Shown here one piece after another: positions 1 to 7,520 of a stretch of 12,597 bases of DNA. The stretch covers positions 1-12,597 of the forward strand of contig JAAYTV010000470.1 of the NCBI GenBank assembly GCA_012523655.1, given 5' to 3'. The notes under the pieces are model-generated. The model did not search any database, had not been told where the DNA came from, and saw only the letters and a list, made by a program, of their open reading frames with translations. Origin of the DNA: a bacterium. Its GTDB lineage: Bacteria > Zhuqueibacterota > Zhuqueibacteria > Residuimicrobiales > Residuimicrobiaceae. Made by a program: the position numbers and the translations under genes. Positions within the stretch are counted from its first letter, which is position 1. Each line of letters starts with the position of its first letter.

Positions 1-112
1 AGGGCGGAACACCAAAGGGGGTTTTGAACTCTTTGAGTAGAGGATTTTCTTGTGCCGCAGCGACGCTTAGGCAAAAAGTCAGGCATAACATCCCGATCAC
101 GATCTCTTTCAT
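1..112 (-). CDS. M3-family peptidase (peptidyl-dipeptidase Dcp-like), 5' part only
   Basis: Only the first 37 codons are inside the window; the gene continues past the left edge. Translation from the ATG at 112-110 gives a typical signal peptide (MKEIVIGML, then a hydrophobic stretch ending SVAAA), followed by a mature start reading ENPLLKEFKTPFGVPP. An 'NPLL..F.TPFGVPPF' start is characteristic of the M3 zinc oligopeptidases related to peptidyl-dipeptidase Dcp, which cut C-terminal dipeptides from oligopeptides. A GAGGAA ribosome binding site (117-122) lies 4 nt upstream of the ATG, supporting this start. The HExxH zinc motif lies outside the window, so activity cannot be judged. The signal peptide implies a periplasmic or outer-membrane enzyme. 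The 260-nt gap with repeats to the upstream gene suggests a separate transcription unit. Confidence 0.72.
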   Translation of the reverse strand, partial: MKEIVIGMLCLTFCLSVAAAQENPLLKEFKTPFGVPP

Positions 113-206
113 GGATTTCCTCATAATAGGTTAATATTTAAATCCCGAGCCCTGGAAACACACCGTTCACAATTGAGATTTGTCACTCTTCGCGGCCATT
201 GCCTTG

Positions 207-235
207 CCTCCGTCGGCGGCAGAGCCGCCTCCTAC
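207..235 (-). repeat. REP-like hairpin repeat, copy A
   Basis: This 29-nt element matches copy B at 26 of 29 positions in the same orientation. On the minus strand it begins GTAGGAGGCGGC, has a 3-nt loop, then GCCGCCGACGGAGG. The stem is 6 bp (215-220 pairing with 224-229). A GTAG tetranucleotide next to a GC-rich hairpin is the layout of bacterial REP elements mobilised by RAYT (IS200-like tyrosine) transposases. No T run follows on the minus strand, so it is not a standard terminator. Confidence 0.65.
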
Positions 236-321
236 AAGGTTATCGCGACCACTATAACCATTTTTATTCACCCTTGTTGAACCCGGCGATTTTATGCGGC
301 ATCCCTCTATCTCCATCCTTC

Positions 322-350
322 CCTCCGTCGGCGGCGAAGCCGCATCCTAC
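322..350 (-). repeat. REP-like hairpin repeat, copy B
   Basis: This is the second copy of the element at 207-235, starting 115 bp further on in the same orientation. On the minus strand it reads GTAGGATGCGGC, loop TTC, GCCGCCGACGGAGG. The stem is 5 bp (331-335 with 339-343), because one flanking pair is lost (A at 344). The three differences from copy A fall in the loop and at the stem edge, while the GTAGGA and CGACGGAGG flanks are unchanged. This pattern points to a family of elements rather than chance. Confidence 0.65.
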
Positions 351-372
351 CATTTTTTCGCAGCTACCCAGG

Positions 373-612
373 CTATCCTTCTGCGATTTTTTTCCGCGGC
401 CAAAACTTGATCACATAAAAAGACCCCAGCATCAGCAACAGAACACCCCACCAGATGTCCGCATGCAGGCCCCATAGCCGGACCCGGGCATCAACCGGCG
501 GCGGCGACAACCAATGGAACAGGCCGGCAGCCAGTATCAACAAACCGTAGATCAACACAATTCCACCGATAAAAAACCAGATCGGTATTTGTCTTTCATA
601 GTGGCTTTCCAT
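373..612 (-). CDS. Small two-helix membrane protein coupled to the symporter
   Basis: This 79-residue protein has two predicted membrane helices (about residues 10-34 and 51-69). They are joined by a roughly 16-residue loop with SPPP and a conserved-looking LHADIWWG segment, and the protein ends in a basic tail (WPRKKIAEG). It starts 7 nt after the symporter stop codon. Its ribosome binding site (TGAGGA) overlaps that stop, so the two genes are almost certainly translated together. I do not recognise a named family. From its position it may be an accessory or stabilising subunit of the sodium:solute symporter, as small partner proteins are for some transporters, but that is inference. Composition and codon use match the symporter. 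That it is a real gene is well supported by the tight spacing, ribosome binding site and two clean helices. Confidence 0.72.
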   Translation of the reverse strand: MESHYERQIPIWFFIGGIVLIYGLLILAAGLFHWLSPPPVDARVRLWGLHADIWWGVLLLMLGSFYVIKFWPRKKIAEG

Positions 613-619
613 AGCTTCC

Positions 620-2758
620 TCACCAGAAAAGTAGATTGACGCTGATCAGCACCAACGCGACGACGCACGCCCAAAAGACGGGCTTTTGGTACCACGGACA
701 GGGGGCCTCTTTGGGCCGCGGCGTAAGCCCCATCACCAGATTCTTGAGCTCTGCATCGGACTTGGGTTTGGTAAAAAGGCTCACCACCACGGTGATCAGC
801 ACGCACACCACCAAGGACCACCAGCCGCTGTACATGTTCACGGCCATAGGCTTTGCCTTTTCTGAACGCGCGATGACCTTGGCATGATCCGGATTGAACG
901 CAGCCGGCGCAAACCGCTTGGAAAGAAAAGTCGAATGCACCTCCACCCCGGGTTTCAGGTAGACCAGAACGCCCTCAACGCCGAATTGATGTTTCTCCCG
1001 GGAATCAGCCATCATCACCTCGGGCGCGAGGATCTGAACCGGAGTGATGCCGTTTTTCACCGGCAGTGCAACCGGCAACGCCACAGGCACGTCTTGCACC
1101 GTGATCGCCTGTCCGGAGTCGAATCCCGGCACCGGCACATTGACCAGATCCACCCGGCCGCTTTCGATCACGATCAGCGACGGCGCTTCCGAGCCGCCCT
1201 GTTCCATCGTCTCCATACTCACCACCGCTCCCGGCGCCAGCGTCGCCTTGGGTTGCGGTTTATAGCCGTCCGGAAAGGTGTGCACATACGCCCACATGCT
1301 GATGGAAAAAAGAATGGCGATTAAAAATCCCCAGAATCCGCCGGCCGGCGTCGCCCGCTTCCACAACATGCCGAGGATCACGGTGCCGAACAACGGCACG
1401 ATGAAAAAGAAAACCAGGACCTGAAGATACTCGAGGATGTTGGAAAAGTAGAACAGAGAGTAAGCGGTAAGAATGGAGATAAGAATGCCGATCACCGAAC
1501 TCCAGCGCCCCATGGCCAGATAGTGCCGATCCGTGGCCTTCTTGTTGAGCAGAGGTTTATAGACATCATAGGTCCAGACCGTGGCAAAGGCGCTGACGTT
1601 GCCGGCCATGCCGGACATAAAGCCGGCGATCATGGCCGTCACGCCAAGCCCGAGCAGGCCCGGCCCCAGATACTGGCCCATGAGCAACGGCAGAACATCG
1701 TTGAACGTATGATGGGTGATGCCCGCGCGTGGATCGCTTTCCGGCACCAGAACCATGGTGGAGCCGTCGGGATTGAAAAGCACCGCCAGTCCCAGAAGAC
1801 CCGGAATGGTGACGATGAGCGGCACCAACATCTTGAGCGCAGCGCCGATGAGCGTTCCGTTCTGCGCGGAACGAAGGTCCTTGGCCACGATGACGCGCTG
1901 AACCTGGAGAAAATCCGTGCACCAGTAACCGAATCCCACCGCAATGCCGAAGCCAAAGATCATGCCGAACCAGTCGATGCCCATGGGATTGCTGGCAAAA
2001 GAGCCCAGATTGCGCCACAGACTGGTAAAGTCGGCGTTCTGCACCGTCGGGTGGATGACCGTCACGTTTTTCTGTATGGTGGCCATCAGGTTGTTCCAGC
2101 CGCCGGCGTCGATAAGGCCGAGGATGGGGATGAGCAGCGATCCCAACCAAATAAGAAAAAACTGCAGCACTTCGTTGAACACCGCGGACAGCAGCCCGCC
2201 CAGAGTCACATAGATCGCCACGGTGATCGAGGCCACCCAGATGCTGACGTTCATGTCCCAGCCCAGCAGCAGGTTTAAGATTTTCGCCATGGCGAACATG
2301 CTGGCGCCGCTGACCGCCACGGTCATCACGCTGAACGAGATGCCGGCGACCGAGCGCGCCCCTTCTCCATAGCGCATCTGCAGATAGCCGGGAACCGAGT
2401 GCGTCCTGGAGATATAGTAAAAGGGCATCATCACCACAGCGAGAAACAGAATCGCCGGAATGGCGCCGATGAGATAGGCGTGCGCGCCCAGCATGCCGTA
2501 CTGGTAGGCCATGGCGCTCCAGCCCATGGTCTCCAGGGAACTGAGGTTGGCGGAGATAAAACTAAGCCCGGCGATCCAGGCCGTCATCTTTCTGCCGGCA
2601 AGAAAAAAATCCTCACCCGTGCCGGCGAATTTTTTCAGATAAAAGCCGATGGCCAGCACGACGAGGAAATAGATCACAATGATAAACAGATCGATGGGGC
2701 TCAATCGCAGCAAGCTGGAGGCGCCTGCTGAAGCGCTGAGAATCGAGAAGAAAACCAT
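620..2758 (-). CDS. Sodium:solute symporter (SSS family) with extended extramembrane loop
   Basis: This 712-residue polytopic inner-membrane protein belongs to the SSS family (SGLT/PutP/PanF type), which uses the sodium gradient to import sugars, amino acids or organic acids. The N-terminus 'LSPIDLFIIVIYFLVVLAIGFYLKK' region (residues 19-43) and the GEDFFLAGRKM segment (48-58) are typical. So are the SANLSSLETMGW region (69-80) and the signature around residues 376-401 (IAGFMSGMAGNVSAF, then TYDVYKPLL). The C-terminus SLFTKPKSDAELKNLVMGLT is common in the sugar-type branch. Usual members have about 500-600 residues. The excess here is a roughly 140-residue hydrophilic, beta-rich segment (about 497-637) between the last two helices of the core. 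The start is the only ATG in place and has a weak GAGAG site. A glycan sugar is the likely cargo given the neighbours, but the substrate is not shown by the sequence. Confidence 0.9.
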   Translation of the reverse strand: MVFFSILSASAGASSLLRLSPIDLFIIVIYFLVVLAIGFYLKKFAGTGEDFFLAGRKMTAWIAGLSFISANLSSLETMGWSAMAYQYGMLGAHAYLIGAIPAILFLAVVMMPFYYISRTHSVPGYLQMRYGEGARSVAGISFSVMTVAVSGASMFAMAKILNLLLGWDMNVSIWVASITVAIYVTLGGLLSAVFNEVLQFFLIWLGSLLIPILGLIDAGGWNNLMATIQKNVTVIHPTVQNADFTSLWRNLGSFASNPMGIDWFGMIFGFGIAVGFGYWCTDFLQVQRVIVAKDLRSAQNGTLIGAALKMLVPLIVTIPGLLGLAVLFNPDGSTMVLVPESDPRAGITHHTFNDVLPLLMGQYLGPGLLGLGVTAMIAGFMSGMAGNVSAFATVWTYDVYKPLLNKKATDRHYLAMGRWSSVIGILISILTAYSLFYFSNILEYLQVLVFFFIVPLFGTVILGMLWKRATPAGGFWGFLIAILFSISMWAYVHTFPDGYKPQPKATLAPGAVVSMETMEQGGSEAPSLIVIESGRVDLVNVPVPGFDSGQAITVQDVPVALPVALPVKNGITPVQILAPEVMMADSREKHQFGVEGVLVYLKPGVEVHSTFLSKRFAPAAFNPDHAKVIARSEKAKPMAVNMYSGWWSLVVCVLITVVVSLFTKPKSDAELKNLVMGLTPRPKEAPCPWYQKPVFWACVVALVLISVNLLFW

Positions 2759-2843
2759 GGCAGCTCTCGCGTTAAGTGGACGATTGTTTTACAGTCAATG
2801 TAGGGATTACTTGAAAAAGTTAAAAGGGTTTTTTACAATTTGC

Positions 2844-2872
2844 TTGCGATTTTGCGTGAGTTTAGTTACACT
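2844..2872 (+). promoter_or_regulatory. Candidate sigma-70-type promoter for the GH38 unit
   Basis: TTGCGA (2844-2849) and TACACT (2867-2872) are 17 nt apart, each matching the consensus hexamers at 4 of 6 positions, in the AT-rich part of the divergent region. A competing candidate nearer the gene is TTGGAG (2969-2974) with TATAGA (2990-2995), whose spacer is only 15 nt. Which one is used cannot be settled from sequence. Confidence 0.3.
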
Positions 2873-2920
2873 ATCAACAATCCGAGGGCGTTGGCCTGCA
2901 GGCGGCCACGCACCTTCGAC

Positions 2921-2936
2921 ACGATGCCGGTATCGT
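2921..2936. promoter_or_regulatory. Operator-like 16-bp palindrome
   Basis: The sequence ACGATGCCGGTATCGT pairs with itself at 7 of 8 positions; the remaining pair is G/T. It is centred on a CG step, the usual centre of LacI-family operators, which often control sugar-utilisation genes. It lies between the two candidate promoters for the GH38 gene. The regulator is not encoded in the window and no second copy was seen here, so the call rests on symmetry and position alone. Confidence 0.33.
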
Positions 2937-3026
2937 TGACTCCTGCCGCTACAGGACCACAGCGACGCTTGGAGAATTTCGCCCGGCTTTATAGAACACG
3001 GATCGTTCATTTTTTAAAGGAATTTT

Positions 3027-6000
3027 ATGAAGCGCATTCTTCTCGGTCTGTTCTGCTTTTCGGCCATGGCCATGGGGGCCGGCCCGCATACCATGCCTTT
3101 GCGCAGCAATGGCACAGTCGTGGCCTGGCTCGTGGCGTTGCCGCTGCCCAACGATCAAGTCAACACGCCCGGAAGAGGCTGCTCGGGTTTTTATATCGAT
3201 TGGTTGGCCGCCATGGGCGGTGAGGCCGCAGCCATGCCCCAAGAAGGAGAACGCCTCTCCTTTGCCCCGGACAAGTCCATCGCCTGGCAGCCGGTGTATA
3301 CCGATAGTTCAGGGATAATCAATTTTCTCAACCTGATCGGCGGAACCAGTGACGGTCCGGCCGTGGCCTATGCGTTTTGCATCATCCACTCGCCGTCTGC
3401 GCGCAAAGTGACGCTGCAGGCCGGCAGCGACGACGCCATTCGCCTGTGGCTGAATCAGGATCTGGTGCTCGATCATCATATTCATCGCCGATTGATCCCG
3501 GGCGAGGAACAAATCACCGTCTCCCTGGTGAAGGGCGAGAACCGCCTTCTCGCCAAAATCGATCAGGCCGGCGGCCATTGGGGTTTTCATTTTGCCCTCA
3601 ACCCCTCGGAAAACCCATCCTGCGCCAGCACCATCACGCTGTTGAATCCACCCAAGTCTAAAATATTCAACGCCCGGCTGCAGACAACCGCTCTGCGGGT
3701 GAAAACGGATGCCGGTGAGCGGCAGAAAGCCAGATTGGAGATCATCACCTCAGGCCTTGCCAACGGCGTGTGTAAAATCTCCCAGCCGGATTGGACAGCG
3801 CCTGTCAGCGTCAAGCTCGGCTCATTGCCTGCAGGCGTATGCTTTCGCGATGTTCTTCTGCCGATCCCGCCGTCTACAAAACCGCTGCAAGCGGTGATCA
3901 CATCTGGGGCAGAGCACTATACTTTGCCCGCTGTTCCGGCTTCGGCCATGAAACCGTGGACGGTGTATCTGGTTCAGCATGTTCATACCGATATCGGCTA
4001 CACTCGTCCGCAGACGGAAATTTTGCCAGAGCACCTGCGCTACATCGATTATGCGCTGGACTTTTGCGATCTCACCGATGCCTATCCGGAGGACAGCAAA
4101 TTCCGCTGGACCTGCGAAACTTCCTGGGCGGTGCGCGAGTACCTCGCCTGCCGGCCGCAAAAGCAGATCGATCGTCTGAAACAGCGTATTGCCCAAGGAC
4201 GCATCGAAGTGACCGGCATGTTCCTCAACATGTCCGACATCGCCGATGAAGCCACTCTGGCCGCGTCGCTGCAGCCGTTGGAAGAATGCCGCCGAGTGCT
4301 GCAAGCGCCCATCGTGACCGCCATGCAAAACGATGTCAACGGCCTGGCCTGGTGTCTGGCGGACTATTTTCACGAGACGGGAATCCGCTACGTCTCCATG
4401 GGCATCAACAAGACCCGCTCGCTGCTGCCCTTTGACCGTCCGACGGCGTTCTGGTGGGAGTCCCCTTCCGGAAAAAGAGTGCTGGCCTGGAGGCCGGACC
4501 ATTATCACACCGGCAATAATTTCGAAATCCATCAGGGCAGACTCGATCTTTTTGAACCCCTGCTGTTGGCGTATCTGCAGTCACTGGAAGAGAACGGCTA
4601 TCCATTTGACCGCATCGCCGTGCAGTATTCCGGCTATCGTACCGACAACTCACCGCCGGCTATGATCGAATGCGATCTGGTCAAAGCCTGGAACGAAAAA
4701 TACATCTCTCCGAAACTGCGTATCGCCACAGCCCGCGAATTCCTCGATTATGTCGCCGCTCATCACAGCGATCAACTGCCGGTGCATCGGCAGGCCTGGC
4801 CTGATTGGTGGACCGATGGATTCGGCTCAGCGGCGCGGGAGACCGCCGCCGCCCGGCAAATGCAGATCGCGACGCAAGTCAACCAGGGTTTGCTGACCAT
4901 GGCGCGGCTGCAAGATCTGGCGCTGCCTGCGGGCATCGAGGATCGTATTCGGCTGGCCACGGACGCCCTGTTGTTCTACGACGAACACACTTTCGGCGCC
5001 GCCGAGAGCATCAGCGACCCTCTGGCAGAGAACACCATGATCCAGTGGGGCGAAAAATCCTCCTACGCGTGGGAAGGCGTCAAGCGAACCACTATGCTGC
5101 GCGAGGAGTGCATGGGGGTGCTGCAAAATCTGATCCCACGCAGCCAGGCGCCGACGATAGCGGTGTTCAACACCTTGAACTGGCCGCGCTCAGGCCTGAT
5201 TGAAACTTTTATCGACAACGAAATGCTGCCGGCTGACAAAAGCTTCCGCATCATCGATGCAGAGACCGGTGAAAGCGTGGCGGCGCAGAAATTGACCAGC
5301 CGCCATGAAGGCGCCTATTGGGCGCTGTGGGCCAAAGAGGTGCCGGCGCTGGGATATAAATGCTACCGCATTCTTTCACTCGATGAAAAAGCTAAAGCCA
5401 GAGTGCCGGAGGCAAAAGGCGAGCCGGTGATCGATAACGCTTTTTATCGCCTGCAGGTGGATCCCCATACCGGCGCAATCTCTTCGCTGCAGGACAAAGA
5501 AACCGGCGCCGAGCTGGTAGACGGCAACAGCCCCTGGCAGCTCGGACAATTCATCTATGAAAAACTGAACGGGGATCGTAACTCTTTCCGCGGCGAATTA
5601 CTCCGCTCTTCGTTGCAGGAGGTTAAGGTCGAACCTCAGGCAGACGGACCGGTGTGGAAGAGCCTGCTCATCAAAGGGGAGGCCGAGGGGCTGCAGCCCG
5701 GTGCCGGTTTTCAATGCGAGGTTCGGCTGTATGAAACGGAGAAACGCATCGAGCTGATCTATAGAGGCCGTAAACTGCCGATCAGCGCACCGGAAGCGGT
5801 CTACATCGCTTTTCCCTTCGCCCTGCGCAACAGCCGGACGTTCTATGAATGCCAGGGCGGCATGGTCACTCCCGGCGCTGGTCAGATTCCCCGCTCTGCA
5901 TCCGACTGGCAAGCGATACAGAATTATGCGCTGTTGCAAGGGCAGGAAGCCCAGATCGTCTGGGGCAGCCGCGATATTCCGCTGGTGCAGCTCGGCGAGA

Positions 6001-6503
6001 TCAATTTGGGCAAATGGATGGAAACGACGGAGATAAAAACGCCGCACCTCTACTCATGGGTCATGAATAATTACTGGTTCACCAACTTTCTCGCCAAACA
6101 GGAGGGCGAACTGGTCTGGCGCTATTACCTGACCTCTCAATCAACTCACAACCCTGTTGCCGCCGCGCGTTTCGGCTGGGGCTCAGCCGTGCCGCTGGCA
6201 GTCCGTGTGCTTGCGCCCGGCGCCGCCGCAAAACAAAAACCGAGTTTTTCCGGCCTGGCCGCCTGGCCGGACAATGTATTGATGGTGAGCAGCCGGCCGG
6301 CGCGGAACGGCGGCGGCGTGGTGCTGCAGCTGCGCGAAACCGCGGGACGCGAGGCATCGATCCGCATCGATGAACTGTTGCATGGCAAAAGCCTCAAAAC
6401 CAAATCAGTTGTCAATGTTCTGGAAGAACCGCTGAATGGGCTGGATCAGACGCTTTCTTTGCAACCATATGAGGTGAAATTGGTGAAATTGGAATGGCAA
6501 TGA
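3027..6503 (+). CDS. Secreted glycoside hydrolase family 38 (alpha-mannosidase-like) with N-terminal beta domains
   Basis: This 1158-residue enzyme likely removes alpha-linked mannose by the retaining, zinc-dependent GH38 mechanism. A short signal peptide (residues 1-18, ending MAMGA) implies export. Residues about 90-195 form a PA14-like beta domain (GSDDAIRLWLN at 133-143, then KGENRLLAKI and GHWGFHFAL), possibly glycan-binding. The catalytic domain begins near 310. Its HxD zinc motif is H320-T-D322 in HVHTDIGYT; the likely nucleophile and zinc ligand is D436 in QNDVNG; the third zinc-binding His is H654 in DEHTFGA. D540 in YRTDNSPP is a candidate acid/base. The C-terminal beta-sandwich region runs from about 705 to the end. 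All key residues are present, so it should be active. The ATG at 3027 has AAAGGA 4 nt upstream. The HVHTDIGYT-type subgroup is distant from characterised Golgi and lysosomal mannosidases, so the exact linkage is unknown. Confidence 0.88.
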   Translation: MKRILLGLFCFSAMAMGAGPHTMPLRSNGTVVAWLVALPLPNDQVNTPGRGCSGFYIDWLAAMGGEAAAMPQEGERLSFAPDKSIAWQPVYTDSSGIINFLNLIGGTSDGPAVAYAFCIIHSPSARKVTLQAGSDDAIRLWLNQDLVLDHHIHRRLIPGEEQITVSLVKGENRLLAKIDQAGGHWGFHFALNPSENPSCASTITLLNPPKSKIFNARLQTTALRVKTDAGERQKARLEIITSGLANGVCKISQPDWTAPVSVKLGSLPAGVCFRDVLLPIPPSTKPLQAVITSGAEHYTLPAVPASAMKPWTVYLVQHVHTDIGYTRPQTEILPEHLRYIDYALDFCDLTDAYPEDSKFRWTCETSWAVREYLACRPQKQIDRLKQRIAQGRIEVTGMFLNMSDIADEATLAASLQPLEECRRVLQAPIVTAMQNDVNGLAWCLADYFHETGIRYVSMGINKTRSLLPFDRPTAFWWESPSGKRVLAWRPDHYHTGNNFEIHQGRLDLFEPLLLAYLQSLEENGYPFDRIAVQYSGYRTDNSPPAMIECDLVKAWNEKYISPKLRIATAREFLDYVAAHHSDQLPVHRQAWPDWWTDGFGSAARETAAARQMQIATQVNQGLLTMARLQDLALPAGIEDRIRLATDALLFYDEHTFGAAESISDPLAENTMIQWGEKSSYAWEGVKRTTMLREECMGVLQNLIPRSQAPTIAVFNTLNWPRSGLIETFIDNEMLPADKSFRIIDAETGESVAAQKLTSRHEGAYWALWAKEVPALGYKCYRILSLDEKAKARVPEAKGEPVIDNAFYRLQVDPHTGAISSLQDKETGAELVDGNSPWQLGQFIYEKLNGDRNSFRGELLRSSLQEVKVEPQADGPVWKSLLIKGEAEGLQPGAGFQCEVRLYETEKRIELIYRGRKLPISAPEAVYIAFPFALRNSRTFYECQGGMVTPGAGQIPRSASDWQAIQNYALLQGQEAQIVWGSRDIPLVQLGEINLGKWMETTEIKTPHLYSWVMNNYWFTNFLAKQEGELVWRYYLTSQSTHNPVAAARFGWGSAVPLAVRVLAPGAAAKQKPSFSGLAAWPDNVLMVSSRPARNGGGVVLQLRETAGREASIRIDELLHGKSLKTKSVVNVLEEPLNGLDQTLSLQPYEVKLVKLEWQ

Positions 6504-7477
6504 GTAGAACGAAATCAGAAACAGAATCCGGCTCCTTCACAGACGTGAGCTGGAACTGGAGCGTTATTTTTTTTGCCTTGTTGGCTTCTTTATATTTCAA
6601 CCAACTTGTATTTCAATGGAATCACGAATGCAAGCTATGTAAACTGGAGTATTTGCTGAACGGTACTGCTTTAAAACCGTTCCAGTATCGGGTACTGATC
6701 CCATGGTTGATCCAAGGCATCGTGTCGGTTATCAATCTAGCTGAGCACACCGCGACGATATGCCGATGGATCAACTTTTTCTTCTTGTTCGCTTTTATCA
6801 TGGCCTTTCAATACTGGGCCCATATAACAATTGGAAATAAAAAAGCGTCACTCCTTGCCGTCTTGATCATTCTCTACATGATGCCGTTTCATTATTTATT
6901 GCTGCGTCAAGGCAACCTTTGGTATCCCTGGGATATGTCCACGTTATTCTTTTTTACGCTCGGATTAATCGCCCTCTATCAAGAAAAATGGCGACTGTTT
7001 TATCCGCTGCTTGCAGTGGCCACTTTCAACAAAGAGACCACCTGTTTTTTAATCTTGATCTTTTTCTACGCAGAGATCGGTCGTTTGAATTGGAAACAGA
7101 TGGCGACGCATCTAACGACTGGAACAGCTGTGTGGTTGGCGGTTAAACTTGCACTCTATCTACACTTTCAGAATGGGACGTCCAGCGCGCTTTTTGAGAA
7201 TAAATTGCGCAGTAACCTGCAATTCATAGCCACGCTTCCAAATCTTTTATCGATATTCAGCCTGTTTGGCTTTTTGTGGCTGCCGGTGCTGATATATTAT
7301 CGTAGGATCAAGAATCATTTCATTCAACGCGCCCTGTTGACGACTCCCATTTTTTTCCTGGGCATGCTGTTTGTTGGCAACATTTTTGAACTGCGAGTTT
7401 TCAGCGAAATGATCCCTCTGATCGGCCTAGCCGTTCTATGGATTATCAACGACCGGTTCATGAGGGAAGAGGATTAA
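6500..7477 (+). CDS. Polytopic membrane protein, possibly GT-C-like, of atypical composition
   Basis: This protein of about 325 residues has roughly nine membrane helices and a CxxC pair (ECKLCK, near residues 43-48) in the first external loop. I do not recognise a named family. Recurring-looking short motifs are QYRVLIPW (after the first helix), WYPWD, FNKETT and ELRVFSE. Motifs of this kind occur in uncharacterised membrane proteins that resemble GT-C glycosyltransferases or their relatives, but no diagnostic acidic catalytic motif is visible. The ATG at 6500 overlaps the GH38 stop in an ATGA arrangement; another ATG at 6494 is possible. Coupled translation with GH38 is likely. Sampled stretches are about 37-47% GC against about 58% next door. 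The equally hydrophobic symporter is GC-rich, so hydrophobicity alone does not explain it; later acquisition or a different selective history is possible. Confidence 0.7.
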   Translation: MSRTKSETESGSFTDVSWNWSVIFFALLASLYFNQLVFQWNHECKLCKLEYLLNGTALKPFQYRVLIPWLIQGIVSVINLAEHTATICRWINFFFLFAFIMAFQYWAHITIGNKKASLLAVLIILYMMPFHYLLLRQGNLWYPWDMSTLFFFTLGLIALYQEKWRLFYPLLAVATFNKETTCFLILIFFYAEIGRLNWKQMATHLTTGTAVWLAVKLALYLHFQNGTSSALFENKLRSNLQFIATLPNLLSIFSLFGFLWLPVLIYYRRIKNHFIQRALLTTPIFFLGMLFVGNIFELRVFSEMIPLIGLAVLWIINDRFMREED

Positions 7478-7520
7478 GAATCCGACTGTTGCATCGATAC
7501 CCAACGGAGTAAAAGGCCGT

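Larger units (their letters stand above)
113..372. other. Intergenic region with two hairpin repeats
   Basis: No credible gene lies between the peptidase start and the small membrane protein stop. The part next to the peptidase (about 125-145) is AT-rich and probably holds its promoter, but I see no convincing -35/-10 pair. The rest carries two copies of a GC-rich hairpin repeat (207-235 and 322-350) and a short inverted repeat GGTTAT/ATAACC (238-243 with 254-259) followed by a T run. A plus-strand frame spans 199-477, but it is proline-rich low-quality coding, includes both repeats and runs into the small membrane gene, so I do not call it a gene. Confidence 0.6.
2759..3026. promoter_or_regulatory. 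Divergent intergenic control region
   Basis: This 268-bp region separates the symporter unit (minus) from the GH38 unit (plus) and must hold promoters for both. The half next to the symporter is AT-rich (2785-2880); the half next to GH38 is GC-rich and contains palindromes. These include a perfect 10-bp palindrome GCCTGCAGGC (2894-2903) inside a longer TGGCC/GGCCA inverted repeat (2892-2908), and the operator-like palindrome at 2921-2936. The shared region suggests that import and hydrolysis genes are co-regulated. No regulator gene is present in the window. Confidence 0.6.

Noticed and set aside
238..268. GGTTAT/ATAACC inverted repeat followed by a T run, resembling a plus-strand terminator
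   Set aside because: The stem is only 6 AT-rich pairs with a 10-nt loop, and no plus-strand gene lies upstream in the window.
199..477. Plus-strand frame of 92 codons
   Set aside because: It spans both hairpin repeats and overlaps the C-terminal part of the small membrane protein gene on the other strand. It is Pro/His-rich and has no ribosome binding site.
1040..1110. Short internal repeat in the symporter (VALPVALPV, residues 559-567)
   Set aside because: It is only two or three degenerate units in a Pro/Val-rich loop and does not support a tandem-repeat feature.
1523..2278. 251-codon plus-strand frame opposite the symporter
   Set aside because: It is an antisense shadow: the composition is Arg/His/Gln-rich, and the opposite strand encodes a complete membrane transporter with family motifs.
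2840..3223. 127-codon plus-strand frame crossing the divergent region into GH38
   Set aside because: It has no ribosome binding site, covers the control region and overlaps the well-supported GH38 start in another frame.
3822..4532. 236-codon minus-strand frame inside GH38
   Set aside because: It is an antisense shadow over the catalytic domain, with no recognisable domain.
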